From contig NZ_KV917378.1 of the NCBI RefSeq assembly GCF_002019735.1, positions 1,390,869 through 1,454,868 of the forward strand: 64,000 nt of DNA, given 5' to 3'. The translations under genes were made by a program, and so were the position numbers. The notes beneath the pieces were generated by a model that searched no databases, had not been told where the DNA came from, and saw only the letters and a program-made list of their open reading frames with translations. The DNA is from Salipaludibacillus agaradhaerens (lineage in GTDB: Bacteria; Bacillota; Bacilli; Bacillales; Salisediminibacteriaceae). Positions 55,685-64,000 of this stretch are shown here, in pieces (position 1 is the stretch's first letter; each line of letters opens with the position of its first letter).

Positions 55685-57088
55685 TCAAAGTAAACTTTCA
55701 ATAAAAGGCACGAAAGAGGCGAGTAGACGAAGGACAGCACGTTTAAAAAAACTGACGCCTTCATTTTCATCGATTTCTTGGATGTTGTCCTTAGTCACGA
55801 GATGTGTATCCGCCTGCAAGTTAGTAATGTGACCTTCTAAAGCGGATGCAAACTCTTCCCCTTCTAAGACGATAACTGTTTCTGTATTTAAAAAGGCACT
55901 TCGTGGATCCACATTAAACGACCCTATAACACTATAATAAGAATCGATTATGAATGTTTTTCCATGAATTGATCCTTGTCCTGCATATTCATATAAGTCC
56001 ACTCCATTTTCAGCTAGATTTTCACGATATCTCTCATAACCAGAATAGGCCAAGAGGTTTGGCGTGACTTTTTTTGAATTAGTCAGGACATCTAACTGCA
56101 CAGCATCTGTTATCTTCTGTTGAAATGGAGACGTCATAACATCAGTAGGAATGACGTATGGGCTTTGAATCAAAACAGATTCTTCTGCGTCTTTTATGAG
56201 GCTCATGAGGTTTTGCCAAATGGCAGGCGAGTGGTTCATTCGCTCAATAGGATTATGCCAAATTTGAATCCCTTTCACTTGGATAGCCTCTTCTTCCCAC
56301 TCACCCACGTTTAGATGAACAACCTTTTCAAATGTGTCATGTGCTTCATGTAACATGACCTTCTTCTCAGTAGCCGCTCTCTCTCGATAGAGCGATGGAA
56401 CAAAAATCGGTTCATAGGAATAATCATGGTTAAAAAGCTCGTCAAAATATTGACTCATCTCCGTAATGGCAGACCTCTGATCGTCTCGTGCTGTTTCCTC
56501 TTTAATTAAGATGATATCCCTATCATAGACTGTATCGTCTACATCTGACTTAAAATATTTATCACCTATATTACGTCCACCTGTCATGACATAGTGATCA
56601 TCTACAATTAATAACTTATCGTGCATACGATTATGCCAAGTATACGGTCGAAGCGGGTTAAAGGGTTCATAATACTTTAGCGTAATGTTTGGATGGGTGG
56701 ATAACATGTAAGGTATGACCCTCAAATCACCTCTCATGTTATGTAACATCCCATCAAATAAAATTTCAACTTCCACCCCTCTATCCGCCGTTTCAAAAAC
56801 AGCACCCATAAAAGCATCGGTCCAAACACCTGCATGAAAAGTATGATAGGTAATAGCTAAACGTTCTTCTGCTTTTTTTAACAAATCTAAACGTACGAAG
56901 CCAGCTTGCTCATTGTCTTCTATAATAACTACCTTCTCCCCGGCCATGAGCATCTTGTTCGCCATACCCTCATTTTCTGCCTGAGGATAAGATGGGAAAT
57001 AGTGAAACATAAAGCCTGCAGTTAAAAGTGAGAACATGATGTATAGAAACAAGCTCCTTTTTACGTTCTTCCAATACATATGCTTCAT
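55685..57088 (-). CDS. Phospholipase D / cardiolipin synthase-like protein
   Basis: 467 residues. One N-terminal membrane anchor (about 9-27) and two PLD motifs, HDKLLIVDD..TGGRNIG (first half) and HGKTFIIDS..GSFNVDPRSAFLNTE (second half). The H-x-K-x4-D core is complete in both. It could form cardiolipin or exchange phospholipid head groups, or hydrolyse other phosphodiesters. Longer than some YwjE-like and shorter than Cls. The start is the ATG with GGTGGAG eight bases before; a GTG three codons up is open. Confidence 0.88.
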   Translation of the reverse strand: MKHMYWKNVKRSLFLYIMFSLLTAGFMFHYFPSYPQAENEGMANKMLMAGEKVVIIEDNEQAGFVRLDLLKKAEERLAITYHTFHAGVWTDAFMGAVFETADRGVEVEILFDGMLHNMRGDLRVIPYMLSTHPNITLKYYEPFNPLRPYTWHNRMHDKLLIVDDHYVMTGGRNIGDKYFKSDVDDTVYDRDIILIKEETARDDQRSAITEMSQYFDELFNHDYSYEPIFVPSLYRERAATEKKVMLHEAHDTFEKVVHLNVGEWEEEAIQVKGIQIWHNPIERMNHSPAIWQNLMSLIKDAEESVLIQSPYVIPTDVMTSPFQQKITDAVQLDVLTNSKKVTPNLLAYSGYERYRENLAENGVDLYEYAGQGSIHGKTFIIDSYYSVIGSFNVDPRSAFLNTETVIVLEGEEFASALEGHITNLQADTHLVTKDNIQEIDENEGVSFFKRAVLRLLASFVPFIESLL

Positions 57089-57113
57089 ATATCTCACTCC
57101 ACCGAAGATTGTA

Positions 57114-58502
57114 TTATTTAGGTAGTGTTACTTTGAATGTGGTTCCGTGACCTTTTTTACTCTTAACACTAATAGAAGCACCGTGTAAATCTACAATTTG
57201 TTTCACAATTGATAAGCCAATGCCTGTTCCTGTTTTTTTAGAACGGGCTTTATCCGTTTTATAGAACCTCTCCCATACGTGCGACAACTCTTCTTCCGTC
57301 ATCCCCACGCCTTCATCACACACATTTACATCCACATTATTGCTATGTTTATTAACTTCTAATTGAATAGCAGTGCCACTGTCAGAGTTTTGTAGCGCAT
57401 TTTGCAGTAAATTCCCCCACACTTGAGCCATTCGATCTTCATCAGCATAGATATAAATATCCTCTTCTGTATTTAATGCCATATCTATCCCATGTTTTGA
57501 AGCAGTCGGTTCCATTTTAGCTAGCATTGTACGTAACTGTTCTGTCAAGTTATATCGCTTGCAATCAAGTTTCCAATTTCCTGCCTCAAGACTTGTCTGA
57601 TCTAACAGATCATTCACTAGTTTCATAAGCCGATCTGTCTCATGACGCATGATTGTAAGATAATGCTGATGCTTTTCTTTCGGAATCGTGCCATCCATCA
57701 TCGCACCTAAAAATCCTCTTATGGAGGTTAGTGGAGATCTCAAATCGTGGGATACGTTAGCGACGAACTCTTTTCGTAACTGATCAAGACTTCCAAGCTC
57801 TTTAGCCATATAATTAAATGTATGTGCCAGCTGCCCAATCTCATCTTTGCTTTCGACATGAATACGGGCTGAAAAATCACCTTTTGCATACTGCATAGCG
57901 ACATTTCTCATGTTCGTTAATGGCGCAGTTATTTTTCTTGAAACGAAAAAAATCATGAGTGCTGTAATTAAAATAGTAAACCCTGCTGTTAAAAAGCTAA
58001 TCCAAACAATTTGGCTCGATTCATTATCGAACTCATGAAAGAGCATCACCATCACATACTCTTCAACATCAGCTGTAGGAATAATGAGCGGCTCAGCAAT
58101 CATATAAACGACTTGGGTCCCCTTACCTTGTATTCGCTTATTAACGCTCCCTTCAGCCAATACATGTTTTAAATCTTCCCTGGAAAAGCCAATACCTTCT
58201 AAGAAACCAGTATTATAAACGGGAGTGCCTTCCTGATTAAAAAGCAGAATTTGTCTATTTTCTTGATTCATACTCATTTCGAGCGACGTTTGCAACGTTT
58301 CTTCATTCCATCCTTGTTCTTTCGCATTTAAGAAATGCTCGATGAGCCGATCTTTTTGATGATCAAATGTCCTAGAGTATCTTGCCGTCATTTCATTATG
58401 AATAAGTGAATTTAATAATACCGCAAACACGACAAAGGATATAAGAAGAATTATTAAATGTGAGGAGAATAATTTTCTAAACATGCCTTTATTTTTAAAC
58501 AC
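57114..58502 (-). CDS. Sensor histidine kinase
   Basis: About 462 residues. Two membrane helices (about 13-32 and 165-187) bound an extracellular sensor domain of about 130 residues; HAMP (about 188-240); dimerisation helix with the phospho-His in FVANVSHDLRSPLTSIRGFL; ATPase with N box LLQNALQNS, DEGVGM, and GTGIGLSIVKQIV. GTG two codons into the longest frame fits the ribosome site GAGGTGA better than the first ATG. It overlaps the regulator gene by 8 bases, so the two are co-translated. Confidence 0.92.
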   Translation of the reverse strand: MFKNKGMFRKLFSSHLIILLISFVVFAVLLNSLIHNEMTARYSRTFDHQKDRLIEHFLNAKEQGWNEETLQTSLEMSMNQENRQILLFNQEGTPVYNTGFLEGIGFSREDLKHVLAEGSVNKRIQGKGTQVVYMIAEPLIIPTADVEEYVMVMLFHEFDNESSQIVWISFLTAGFTILITALMIFFVSRKITAPLTNMRNVAMQYAKGDFSARIHVESKDEIGQLAHTFNYMAKELGSLDQLRKEFVANVSHDLRSPLTSIRGFLGAMMDGTIPKEKHQHYLTIMRHETDRLMKLVNDLLDQTSLEAGNWKLDCKRYNLTEQLRTMLAKMEPTASKHGIDMALNTEEDIYIYADEDRMAQVWGNLLQNALQNSDSGTAIQLEVNKHSNNVDVNVCDEGVGMTEEELSHVWERFYKTDKARSKKTGTGIGLSIVKQIVDLHGASISVKSKKGHGTTFKVTLPK

Positions 58503-59193
58503 GTTCATTCACCTCAAATTTGTAGCCGACTCCACGTATCGTTTTTAGTTTCCAATGCGGCCACTCATCCCCAATTTTTTCTCGAATCCGTTTAATATGG
58601 ACATCAATTGTTCTGACGTCCCCTTCATAATCAAATCCCCATATTCTATCTACTAACTGCTGGCGAGTGAAGACCTGATTTTTTTCTGTAGCAAGAAAAT
58701 ATAATAATTCCAATTCTTTAGGGGGCAAAAAGAGAGAGTCCTCTCCCCGCCATAATTGATGTTGCTGAATATCAATTTCTAATTTTTCAAACTTAATCGG
58801 CTTTCGTTCTTGGTCATTCGGATGTGTCCGCCTCAGAATCGCCTGCATTCGCGCAATAATTTCTTTCGGTTCAAACGGCTTAACCACATAATCATCAGCC
58901 CCCATGTCTAGACCTTTAATTTTATCGTAACTTTCTCCTTTTCCAGTCAACATTAAAATAGGGGTTTGGCGTTCATCACGCCTGATTTCTCTACACACTT
59001 CCCATCCATCCATTTTCGGAAGCATAATATCTAAAATAACGAAATCTGGGTGTTCATCATAGTATTTTTCCCATCCTTCTTCCCCATCAATGGCGATCGA
59101 GACCTCAAAACCTTCCTGTATAAGATACAATTCTAATAGATCTGATATATAAGGATCATCTTCAACAATAAGCACGTGAAGCCTTTCTTTCAT
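58495..59193 (-). CDS. OmpR-family response regulator
   Basis: 232 residues. Receiver: DD (10-11 region VEDDPY), phospho-acceptor D in VILDIMLPKMDGW, K in VVKPFEPKE; C-terminal winged helix with RQQLVDRIWGFDYEGDVRTIDVHIKRIREKIG. The start MKERLHVL follows GGGGGAG; a longer frame is not used. Partner of the adjacent kinase. Target genes are unknown; the PLD gene follows the kinase by 26 bases and may be in the same unit. Confidence 0.93.
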   Translation of the reverse strand: MKERLHVLIVEDDPYISDLLELYLIQEGFEVSIAIDGEEGWEKYYDEHPDFVILDIMLPKMDGWEVCREIRRDERQTPILMLTGKGESYDKIKGLDMGADDYVVKPFEPKEIIARMQAILRRTHPNDQERKPIKFEKLEIDIQQHQLWRGEDSLFLPPKELELLYFLATEKNQVFTRQQLVDRIWGFDYEGDVRTIDVHIKRIREKIGDEWPHWKLKTIRGVGYKFEVNERV

Positions 59194-59242
59194 AATCTGC
59201 TCCCCCTTTTCTAGCATGTACTCATTAAGCTTACTTTAGCAT

Positions 59243-59290
59243 AAGGAAAAGCTCATGAGACTAAATAACCCTATCTCATAAGCTTTCCTT
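59243..59290. other. Long hairpin between the response regulator and the alarmone synthetase operon
   Basis: AAGGAAAAGCTCATGAG (59243-59259) pairs with CTCATAAGCTTTCCTT (59275-59290) with one bulge, loop 15 bases. No T run on either strand. It ends 18 bases beyond the stop of the 36-residue gene. Confidence 0.6.
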
Positions 59291-59307
59291 TACTTTATAA
59301 TAAACAG

Positions 59308-59418
59308 CTAATTAGCTGATAATTTTTTTGGCCTTTCACATAACGTTATTTTAATACCTAATTTTTCTAGTTTGTATTTAATTTCATATACGGATTTACG
59401 TGTGGGCATCTTTGTCAT
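59308..59418 (-). CDS. 36-residue ORF coupled to the alarmone synthetase
   Basis: MTKMPTRKSVYEIKYKLEKL... 36 residues, basic (predicted pI well above 9), helical. GGAGG nine bases before the ATG lies within the end of the alarmone synthetase gene, and its ATG overlaps the synthetase stop TGA by three bases (ATGA), a classic coupling. It is too short to classify; a relation to the synthetase is only positional. A conserved short peptide in related genomes would confirm it. Confidence 0.6.
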   Translation of the reverse strand: MTKMPTRKSVYEIKYKLEKLGIKITLCERPKKLSAN

Positions 59419-60089
59419 CTGTTGGCGCCTCCTCCGTCGTCATGGAAATACATCGGGATCACTTTCTTATCGTGATCTTCATCCAAGTGTTTTACCTGGT
59501 CATAAATAACTTTCATTTTATCATCCATCTCTTTAACTGTATCTGCAGCTTCCTTTAACCCTTTCTCAAGGTGCTTCGGAATTTTTTCATTGTATTTGTA
59601 GTAAATTTTATGTTCAAGGCTCGCCCAGAAATCCATCGCTAACGTTCGAATTTGTACTTCTACATAAACATTTTCTATGCCGTGGGATAGTGTTATCGGC
59701 ACTTGAACAATAAGATGAAGACTTTGATAGCCATTAGATTTAGGGAAGCGTATGTAGTCCTTCACCTCAATGATTGTTAAATCTGTCCGCTTTGTTATCA
59801 AACTGTATAAGTGGTACACATCCGATTTAAAAGGCGTGACAATTCTCATCCCTGCAACGTCGAATAAATTATTTTTGGCATTGTTTACCGTCGGTCTCAA
59901 GCCTTTACGGTGAAGTTTATCAATCATACTTTTGGGTGTTTTCAATCGTGTCTTAACATGTTCAATTAAACTTTCTTCTCTCATATATTTCGTTTCTTCA
60001 ACCATAATATTAACTTTTGTTTTTAGTTCATCTAGTGCAAATTTATACGGGAGTAAAAAATTTTTCCATATAGTCGCTTTATCATCCAT
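59415..60089 (-). CDS. Small alarmone synthetase (YwaC/RelP-like)
   Basis: 224 residues, single RelA/SpoT synthetase domain making (p)ppGpp, no hydrolase or regulatory domains. Family motifs: EHVKTRLKTPKSMIDKLHRKG, DVAGMRIVTPF, GYQSLHLIV and EVQIRTLAMDFWASLEHKIYYKYN. Most like B. subtilis YwaC (SasA), including the TIWKNFLLPYKFALDEL start; YjbM (SasB) is less similar. The start MDDKAT has GGAGGCG seven bases before; an upstream ATG is open. Coupled downstream to a 36-residue ORF. Confidence 0.9.
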   Translation of the reverse strand: MDDKATIWKNFLLPYKFALDELKTKVNIMVEETKYMREESLIEHVKTRLKTPKSMIDKLHRKGLRPTVNNAKNNLFDVAGMRIVTPFKSDVYHLYSLITKRTDLTIIEVKDYIRFPKSNGYQSLHLIVQVPITLSHGIENVYVEVQIRTLAMDFWASLEHKIYYKYNEKIPKHLEKGLKEAADTVKEMDDKMKVIYDQVKHLDEDHDKKVIPMYFHDDGGGANR

Positions 60090-60300
60090 TATTGTTCGCC
60101 TCCAAATAGAGATCTTACTTTCCAACTATCTTATTTGTAACTAAAAAAAGCTTATCAAATGAATATGAACAGAAAATGAACGAGTGAACTAATCCATATT
60201 TTTTTATAATTTACGGAATTTAATCCTTATTTACACTTCTTATTATAAAATAATGGGGGTAGACATTTTGTATCATGCACAGAACGGAGGTAGTAATAGA

Positions 60301-60831
60301 ATGAAATACAACAAGAAAGATGGGTTAAGTTATGAAATACGGCCTGCAAACGAGCAAGATGCCCTTGAATTATCTCACGTAAGATGGCAAATCGATGGTG
60401 AAACTGACTATCTAGATAGAGAACAAGGAGAAGATTATTTAGATGAAGCTGGATTTAAAGAGCGTATACGTCAAGATAAAGTGACAATTAACCATCTATT
60501 TTTAGTAGCTGAAGTTGACGGACAAATTGTTGGCTTTTCTAGGTGTGAAGGCAGCCATTTAAAACGACTTTCTCATCGCGTAACGTTCGGTGTATGTGTT
60601 TTAAAATCATATTGGGGGTATGAAATAGGAAAAAACCTTTTAGGAGAGTCTATTCGTTGGGCTAAAAGTCAGCAATTAAAGAAAATGACGCTGCAAGTGC
60701 TTGAAAAAAATGAAAAAGCACTAAAATTATATGAAAATAAAGGATTTGTCGTGGAAGGTGTACTTAAAGATGATAAATTACTATCGGATGGTCATTACTA
60801 TAACACCCTCCTAATGAGTAAGTTTTTATAA
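60301..60831 (+). CDS. GNAT family N-acetyltransferase
   Basis: 176 residues. Acetyl-CoA site: VTFGVCVLKSYWGYEIGKNLLGESIRW with the R/Q-x-x-G-x-G/A-type loop (YWGYEIG), then LQVLEKNEKALKLYENKGFVVEGVLKD, the last strands of the family. Substrate unknown, similar to ribosomal-protein or spermidine acetyltransferases. The start MKYNKKDG follows GGAGG by ten bases; the longer ORF start at 60253 lacks a site. Followed by the antiporter, 79 bases away. Confidence 0.86.
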   Translation: MKYNKKDGLSYEIRPANEQDALELSHVRWQIDGETDYLDREQGEDYLDEAGFKERIRQDKVTINHLFLVAEVDGQIVGFSRCEGSHLKRLSHRVTFGVCVLKSYWGYEIGKNLLGESIRWAKSQQLKKMTLQVLEKNEKALKLYENKGFVVEGVLKDDKLLSDGHYYNTLLMSKFL

Positions 60832-60910
60832 TAAAGGGTAACTGACTTTAGGAAAACACCTAGTCTTATCAATTCTTATAAATCAGCATGTCTCATAGGA
60901 GGTCATCATT

Positions 60911-62116
60911 TTGGCACTGACACCTATTATAATATTACTATTCATCGGTTATATTATTTTCACCATCGATAAGAAAAAAGAAAATTTCCCCGTTCCAGCT
61001 ATTTTAACGCTAGTTGGTATCGGACTATTTTTCGTCCCATACTTCTCTCAAGTTGAGGTCACACCAAATATTATCTATCATGTGCTCTTACCTGGATTAT
61101 TGTTTACCTCAGCTTATCAATTTCCAATCGATGCTTTCAAGCAGCATGGTGGGCTTATTAGCTTCCTTGCCACGATCGGTATTGTCATCACTGTCTTAAT
61201 GTTAGGAGCGGCAATTTTTGCATTAGCGGGACTATTCACGTCCTTGTCATTTATCGGAGCTCTGTTAATTGCAACTATGCTCACCCCCACAGATCCTGTT
61301 TCTGTTACAGCTATCTTGCAGCAATCTTCACGAGAACCACTGGTTGCCAATGTTCTTGAAGGTGAATCCTTAATTAATGATGGGACAAGTATTGTGCTGT
61401 TCACTGTTATTTTAAGTATTTTTCTCGAAAATAGTGCTCTTTCATTTACTCAAGTCCTTTGGGAGTTTGCATATGTCTCTTTTGGAGGAACTGCTATCGG
61501 CTTTTTGGGTGGCTGGCTATTTAGTAAAGCCATTCATCTCACACATGAACGCGACTACCAAGTCATGTTAAGTATTGTCGTCGCTTATGGCACCTTTAAT
61601 GTAGCAGAATATATGGGTTTTTCAGGAGTATTAGCTACTGTGTCTGCCGGTATGATGTTATCCTTTGAATTTGGTCGCTTAATTAAAGAAGAGCACTTCC
61701 GAGACGCTCTCGATAATTTTTGGCGTATTGTTGAAGTTTCCGTATTATCTATCCTATTTTTACTTATTGGACTAGTAGCAGCAGATTATTTATCATTTAA
61801 CTATTGGGTACTTGGTATTTTAATTTTTACCGTTTCAATCGGGATACGATGCTTCCTTATTATTACCACTACACAATTTTTCTCTAACTGGCGCCGTAAA
61901 ATAGGATGGAAAACTGCTACCATATTAAGCTGGTCAGGAATTAAAGGGGCTGTTTCTGTCTTTATGATTCTATCAGTAAAAGAAGCCGGAAGTGGCACTG
62001 AAACAGATTTAATCATTTCCCTCACCTTTGCAGCATTACTATTGTCGCTCGTTATACAAAGTATTGGTGTATACCCATTGTCAAAGAAGCTGTTACGGTT
62101 AAGCCCTAAATGGTAG
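60911..62116 (+). CDS. CPA1-family cation:proton antiporter (NhaP-like)
   Basis: 401 residues, about twelve membrane helices. CPA1 marks: MLTPTDPVSVTAIL and EGESLINDGTSIVLF, which contain the ion-binding D and ND pair; SWSGIKGAVSVFMIL. Exchanges Na+ (or K+) for H+, relevant for an alkaliphile. No cytoplasmic regulatory tail. TTG start eight bases after AGGAGG. The first hydrophobic segment starts immediately, so no signal peptide. The 188 bases after it hold no gene. Confidence 0.9.
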   Translation: MALTPIIILLFIGYIIFTIDKKKENFPVPAILTLVGIGLFFVPYFSQVEVTPNIIYHVLLPGLLFTSAYQFPIDAFKQHGGLISFLATIGIVITVLMLGAAIFALAGLFTSLSFIGALLIATMLTPTDPVSVTAILQQSSREPLVANVLEGESLINDGTSIVLFTVILSIFLENSALSFTQVLWEFAYVSFGGTAIGFLGGWLFSKAIHLTHERDYQVMLSIVVAYGTFNVAEYMGFSGVLATVSAGMMLSFEFGRLIKEEHFRDALDNFWRIVEVSVLSILFLLIGLVAADYLSFNYWVLGILIFTVSIGIRCFLIITTTQFFSNWRRKIGWKTATILSWSGIKGAVSVFMILSVKEAGSGTETDLIISLTFAALLLSLVIQSIGVYPLSKKLLRLSPKW

Positions 62117-62245
62117 GCTTCCATCCACCTTTTTTCATCATTCATACAGGCTTAAAACGCAAAAAGTGCCGCTTTTTTTAATAAAGGTTGTCTTCCTGAT
62201 AGCTTTTGCCTCAATGGAGGACACTGCCCTAATTGACAGAGTTGT

Positions 62246-62289
62246 TGAAAAAACAAGAGCTACTGCTGATAAAGCAGAAGTGCTCTTGA
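62246..62289 (-). terminator. Terminator downstream of the adenine deaminase gene
   Basis: Minus strand CAAGAGCACTTCTG and CAGTAGCTCTTG pair with one mismatch plus an inner CTG/CAG, then TTTTTTCAAC. Confidence 0.85.
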
Positions 62290-62304
62290 TTTCTCTAAAT
62301 ATCT

Positions 62305-64000
62305 TTAATTAATAACTAGTGGAACGACTGCTCCTTTATTAACATCAATAAGACCAAAGTCGGTAATTTTCAGCGCTGGGCTGACTGGCAAAGACAACGT
62401 GCTGATAGACATAATGGCATTATAATGCTGGTAACCTAGCTTTTCTAAACTGTGCCGCAAACTCTCAACTTCTTCAGCTAGCGCTTCCAATGGCTTTTCT
62501 GAGAGAATCCCGCCAACAGGAAGCTCTACTAATTTCAGTACTTGCCCCTCATGTACAACACAAATACCTCCTTGATGACGAATAATTTCATTAGCCGCTA
62601 TTTGCATATCCTGAGCATTTTGCCCGATAACGAGCAGATTATGATTGTCGTGAGAATAAGTTGTAGCCACCGCTCCCTTCTTAATGATATCGCCACCGAT
62701 TAATCCGTATCCACGATTACCATTTTTTCCATACCGTTCAAACGTAGCAATTAATCCAAATGGACTCGTTTCCCATTGTAACTCCTGATTATGAATTGAC
62801 ACGTACTCTTGGCGTTCTTCTGTAAAAGTCGAACCGTCTTTCACCATCATGATCCGGCATAAATGCTGGCCGTTCTCTTTCGCTTGAGTAAGTGTGAAAT
62901 CTTTAACAGAAAGCGGCTCTAAACGAACACTTCTATAAAATGTTTCAGGAAAGGCTGCATATGAGGTCTGGTCATATATTTCCCCACAACTGTAAACTTT
63001 TTTGCCGTCTTTATAGACGACATCTATAGAAAATTCTGACATATCACGCATCAAGATGAAATCTGCACACTTTCCTGGTGCGATGCTTCCTCGATCAAAG
63101 AGTTTCATACGTCTGGCAGGAGTATATGTACAGGCATATATCACTTGCTCAGGTGACATTCCCATGCTCATTGCTTTACGGGCAATGTGATTTAGGTGAC
63201 CATGTTTTGTAAATGAATCAGGCATCACATCATCTGTAACAAAGCAAAAGTGTTCTGTCACTTGATGATCTATCAAATAATTAATAATTTCAGGGGAAAG
63301 GGATTTTTCCTGAATTTCAATAAACATCCCTGCGGCAATCCGTTCTTCCATCCCTTCAACTGTTTGATGAGTATGATCCGAATCCACTCCAGCATAGAGC
63401 ATTTTCTGCAGGTCTACATCACGTAATTTTGGAACATGTCCCTCAATCGGCAATTCTGGATAACGCCTACGAATATGATTTATAATATCATTTGTCTTAC
63501 CTGGCTCCCCTGAAACGACCTCTACATAGTTCATAATTTCACCCAAGCATAGAATATCCTTTTCACTAAGTAGCTCGTCAATGTCATCCTTTGAAATAGC
63601 TCCTCCCGCCGTCTCAAGACGTGTTGCTGGGACAGAGCTTGGAATACCGTAAAATATATCAGCCACACATCCTTGACTCGCCTTTATCATCTCTGTCACA
63701 CCTTTAAGCCCAAAAACATTAGCCATTTCATGGGGTTCTGAGACAACTGTGGTGACGCCATTTTTGATCAACCCATGAGAAAAAGTTTCTGGCGTGACCA
63801 TTGTACTCTCAATATGCAAATGAATATCAATCAATCCTGGAATCATATAATACCCTCTGCCGTCGATAACCTCATCTGCTCGAAAAGTCTTTCTTCCTTG
63901 CTTACCTACGTACAAAAATTTCCCATCTTTGATGGCTACATTTCCTTTGACAAATTTGCGGAAGTAGCTATTAAATATAATGACGTTCACTATTAAACAA
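62305..64000 (-). CDS. ade: Adenine deaminase (5' end cut by the window edge)
   Basis: At least 564 residues to the right edge. Metal-dependent amidohydrolase converting adenine to hypoxanthine. HLHIEST metal motif, VSEPHEMANV, GHVPKLRD, and VTDDVMPD with the catalytic/metal Asp, all typical of the adenine deaminase family. The frame stays open to the right edge: the usual N-terminal segment (about 20 residues before the beta-strand LIVNVIIFNSY) is not complete here, so the start probably lies beyond 64000. A GTG at 63990 is the only in-window candidate and has no clear SD. Confidence 0.9.
   Translation of the reverse strand, partial: CLIVNVIIFNSYFRKFVKGNVAIKDGKFLYVGKQGRKTFRADEVIDGRGYYMIPGLIDIHLHIESTMVTPETFSHGLIKNGVTTVVSEPHEMANVFGLKGVTEMIKASQGCVADIFYGIPSSVPATRLETAGGAISKDDIDELLSEKDILCLGEIMNYVEVVSGEPGKTNDIINHIRRRYPELPIEGHVPKLRDVDLQKMLYAGVDSDHTHQTVEGMEERIAAGMFIEIQEKSLSPEIINYLIDHQVTEHFCFVTDDVMPDSFTKHGHLNHIARKAMSMGMSPEQVIYACTYTPARRMKLFDRGSIAPGKCADFILMRDMSEFSIDVVYKDGKKVYSCGEIYDQTSYAAFPETFYRSVRLEPLSVKDFTLTQAKENGQHLCRIMMVKDGSTFTEERQEYVSIHNQELQWETSPFGLIATFERYGKNGNRGYGLIGGDIIKKGAVATTYSHDNHNLLVIGQNAQDMQIAANEIIRHQGGICVVHEGQVLKLVELPVGGILSEKPLEALAEEVESLRHSLEKLGYQHYNAIMSISTLSLPVSPALKITDFGLIDVNKGAVVPLVIN

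Overview
The window is a piece of a low-GC Firmicute chromosome, from a spore-forming Bacillaceae species. The evidence is three families of small spore-related proteins (SspE, SspK, YfhD/YfhE-like), strong AAGGAGG-type ribosome sites, occasional TTG/GTG starts, cre sites, a Per box, a probable Rex box, and gene order matching the Bacillus subtilis yfhD-to-rrnD region. The 16S gene (1054-2620) would settle the genus. An alkaliphilic or halophilic relative such as Salipaludibacillus/Evansella is only my guess.

Layout. 1-2930: the 5' part of an rRNA operon read on the minus strand (23S partial, spacer without tRNA genes, 16S, two tandem promoters). 3261-10214 and 21448-27303: a core block collinear with B. 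subtilis (ygxA, ygzB, perR, bcp, hemL, ygaE, ygaD, ygaC, sspE, fabL, yfhS). 31448-39822 continues it (mutY, yfhP, yfhJ, sspK, yfhH, recX, yfhF, yfhE, yfhD). Accessory cargo is inserted into this backbone: a DarA-like PII protein and a 2-hydroxyacid dehydrogenase; a stand-alone glutamate synthase large subunit; an enhancer-binding-type regulator next to a CoA-transferase/MFS/nitronate-monooxygenase operon (15.0-20.6 kb); a gamma-glutamyltransferase/chromate-transporter cluster plus an SDR; and a lactate permease.

40-64 kb is species-specific: a trehalose-6-phosphate hydrolase with its TreR repressor and a perfect 20-bp operator; a YtkA-type lipoprotein; a complete galactan utilisation operon (ganS-ganP-ganQ-ganA-ganB) next to an AraC-type regulator; a Rex-box-preceded formate/nitrite channel; a phospholipase-D-like protein; a two-component system; a small alarmone synthetase translationally coupled to a 36-residue ORF; a GNAT; a CPA1 antiporter; and an adenine deaminase running off the right edge.

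The most unusual content is (i) the 15-20.6 kb operon, whose regulator lacks a normal GAFTGA loop and whose control region carries paired TGTGAA-N4-TTCAC boxes but no -24/-12 promoter, and (ii) nine dispersed copies of structured intergenic repeats sharing one head hairpin, of two families, one copy sitting inside the galactan operon and one in the yfhH leader.
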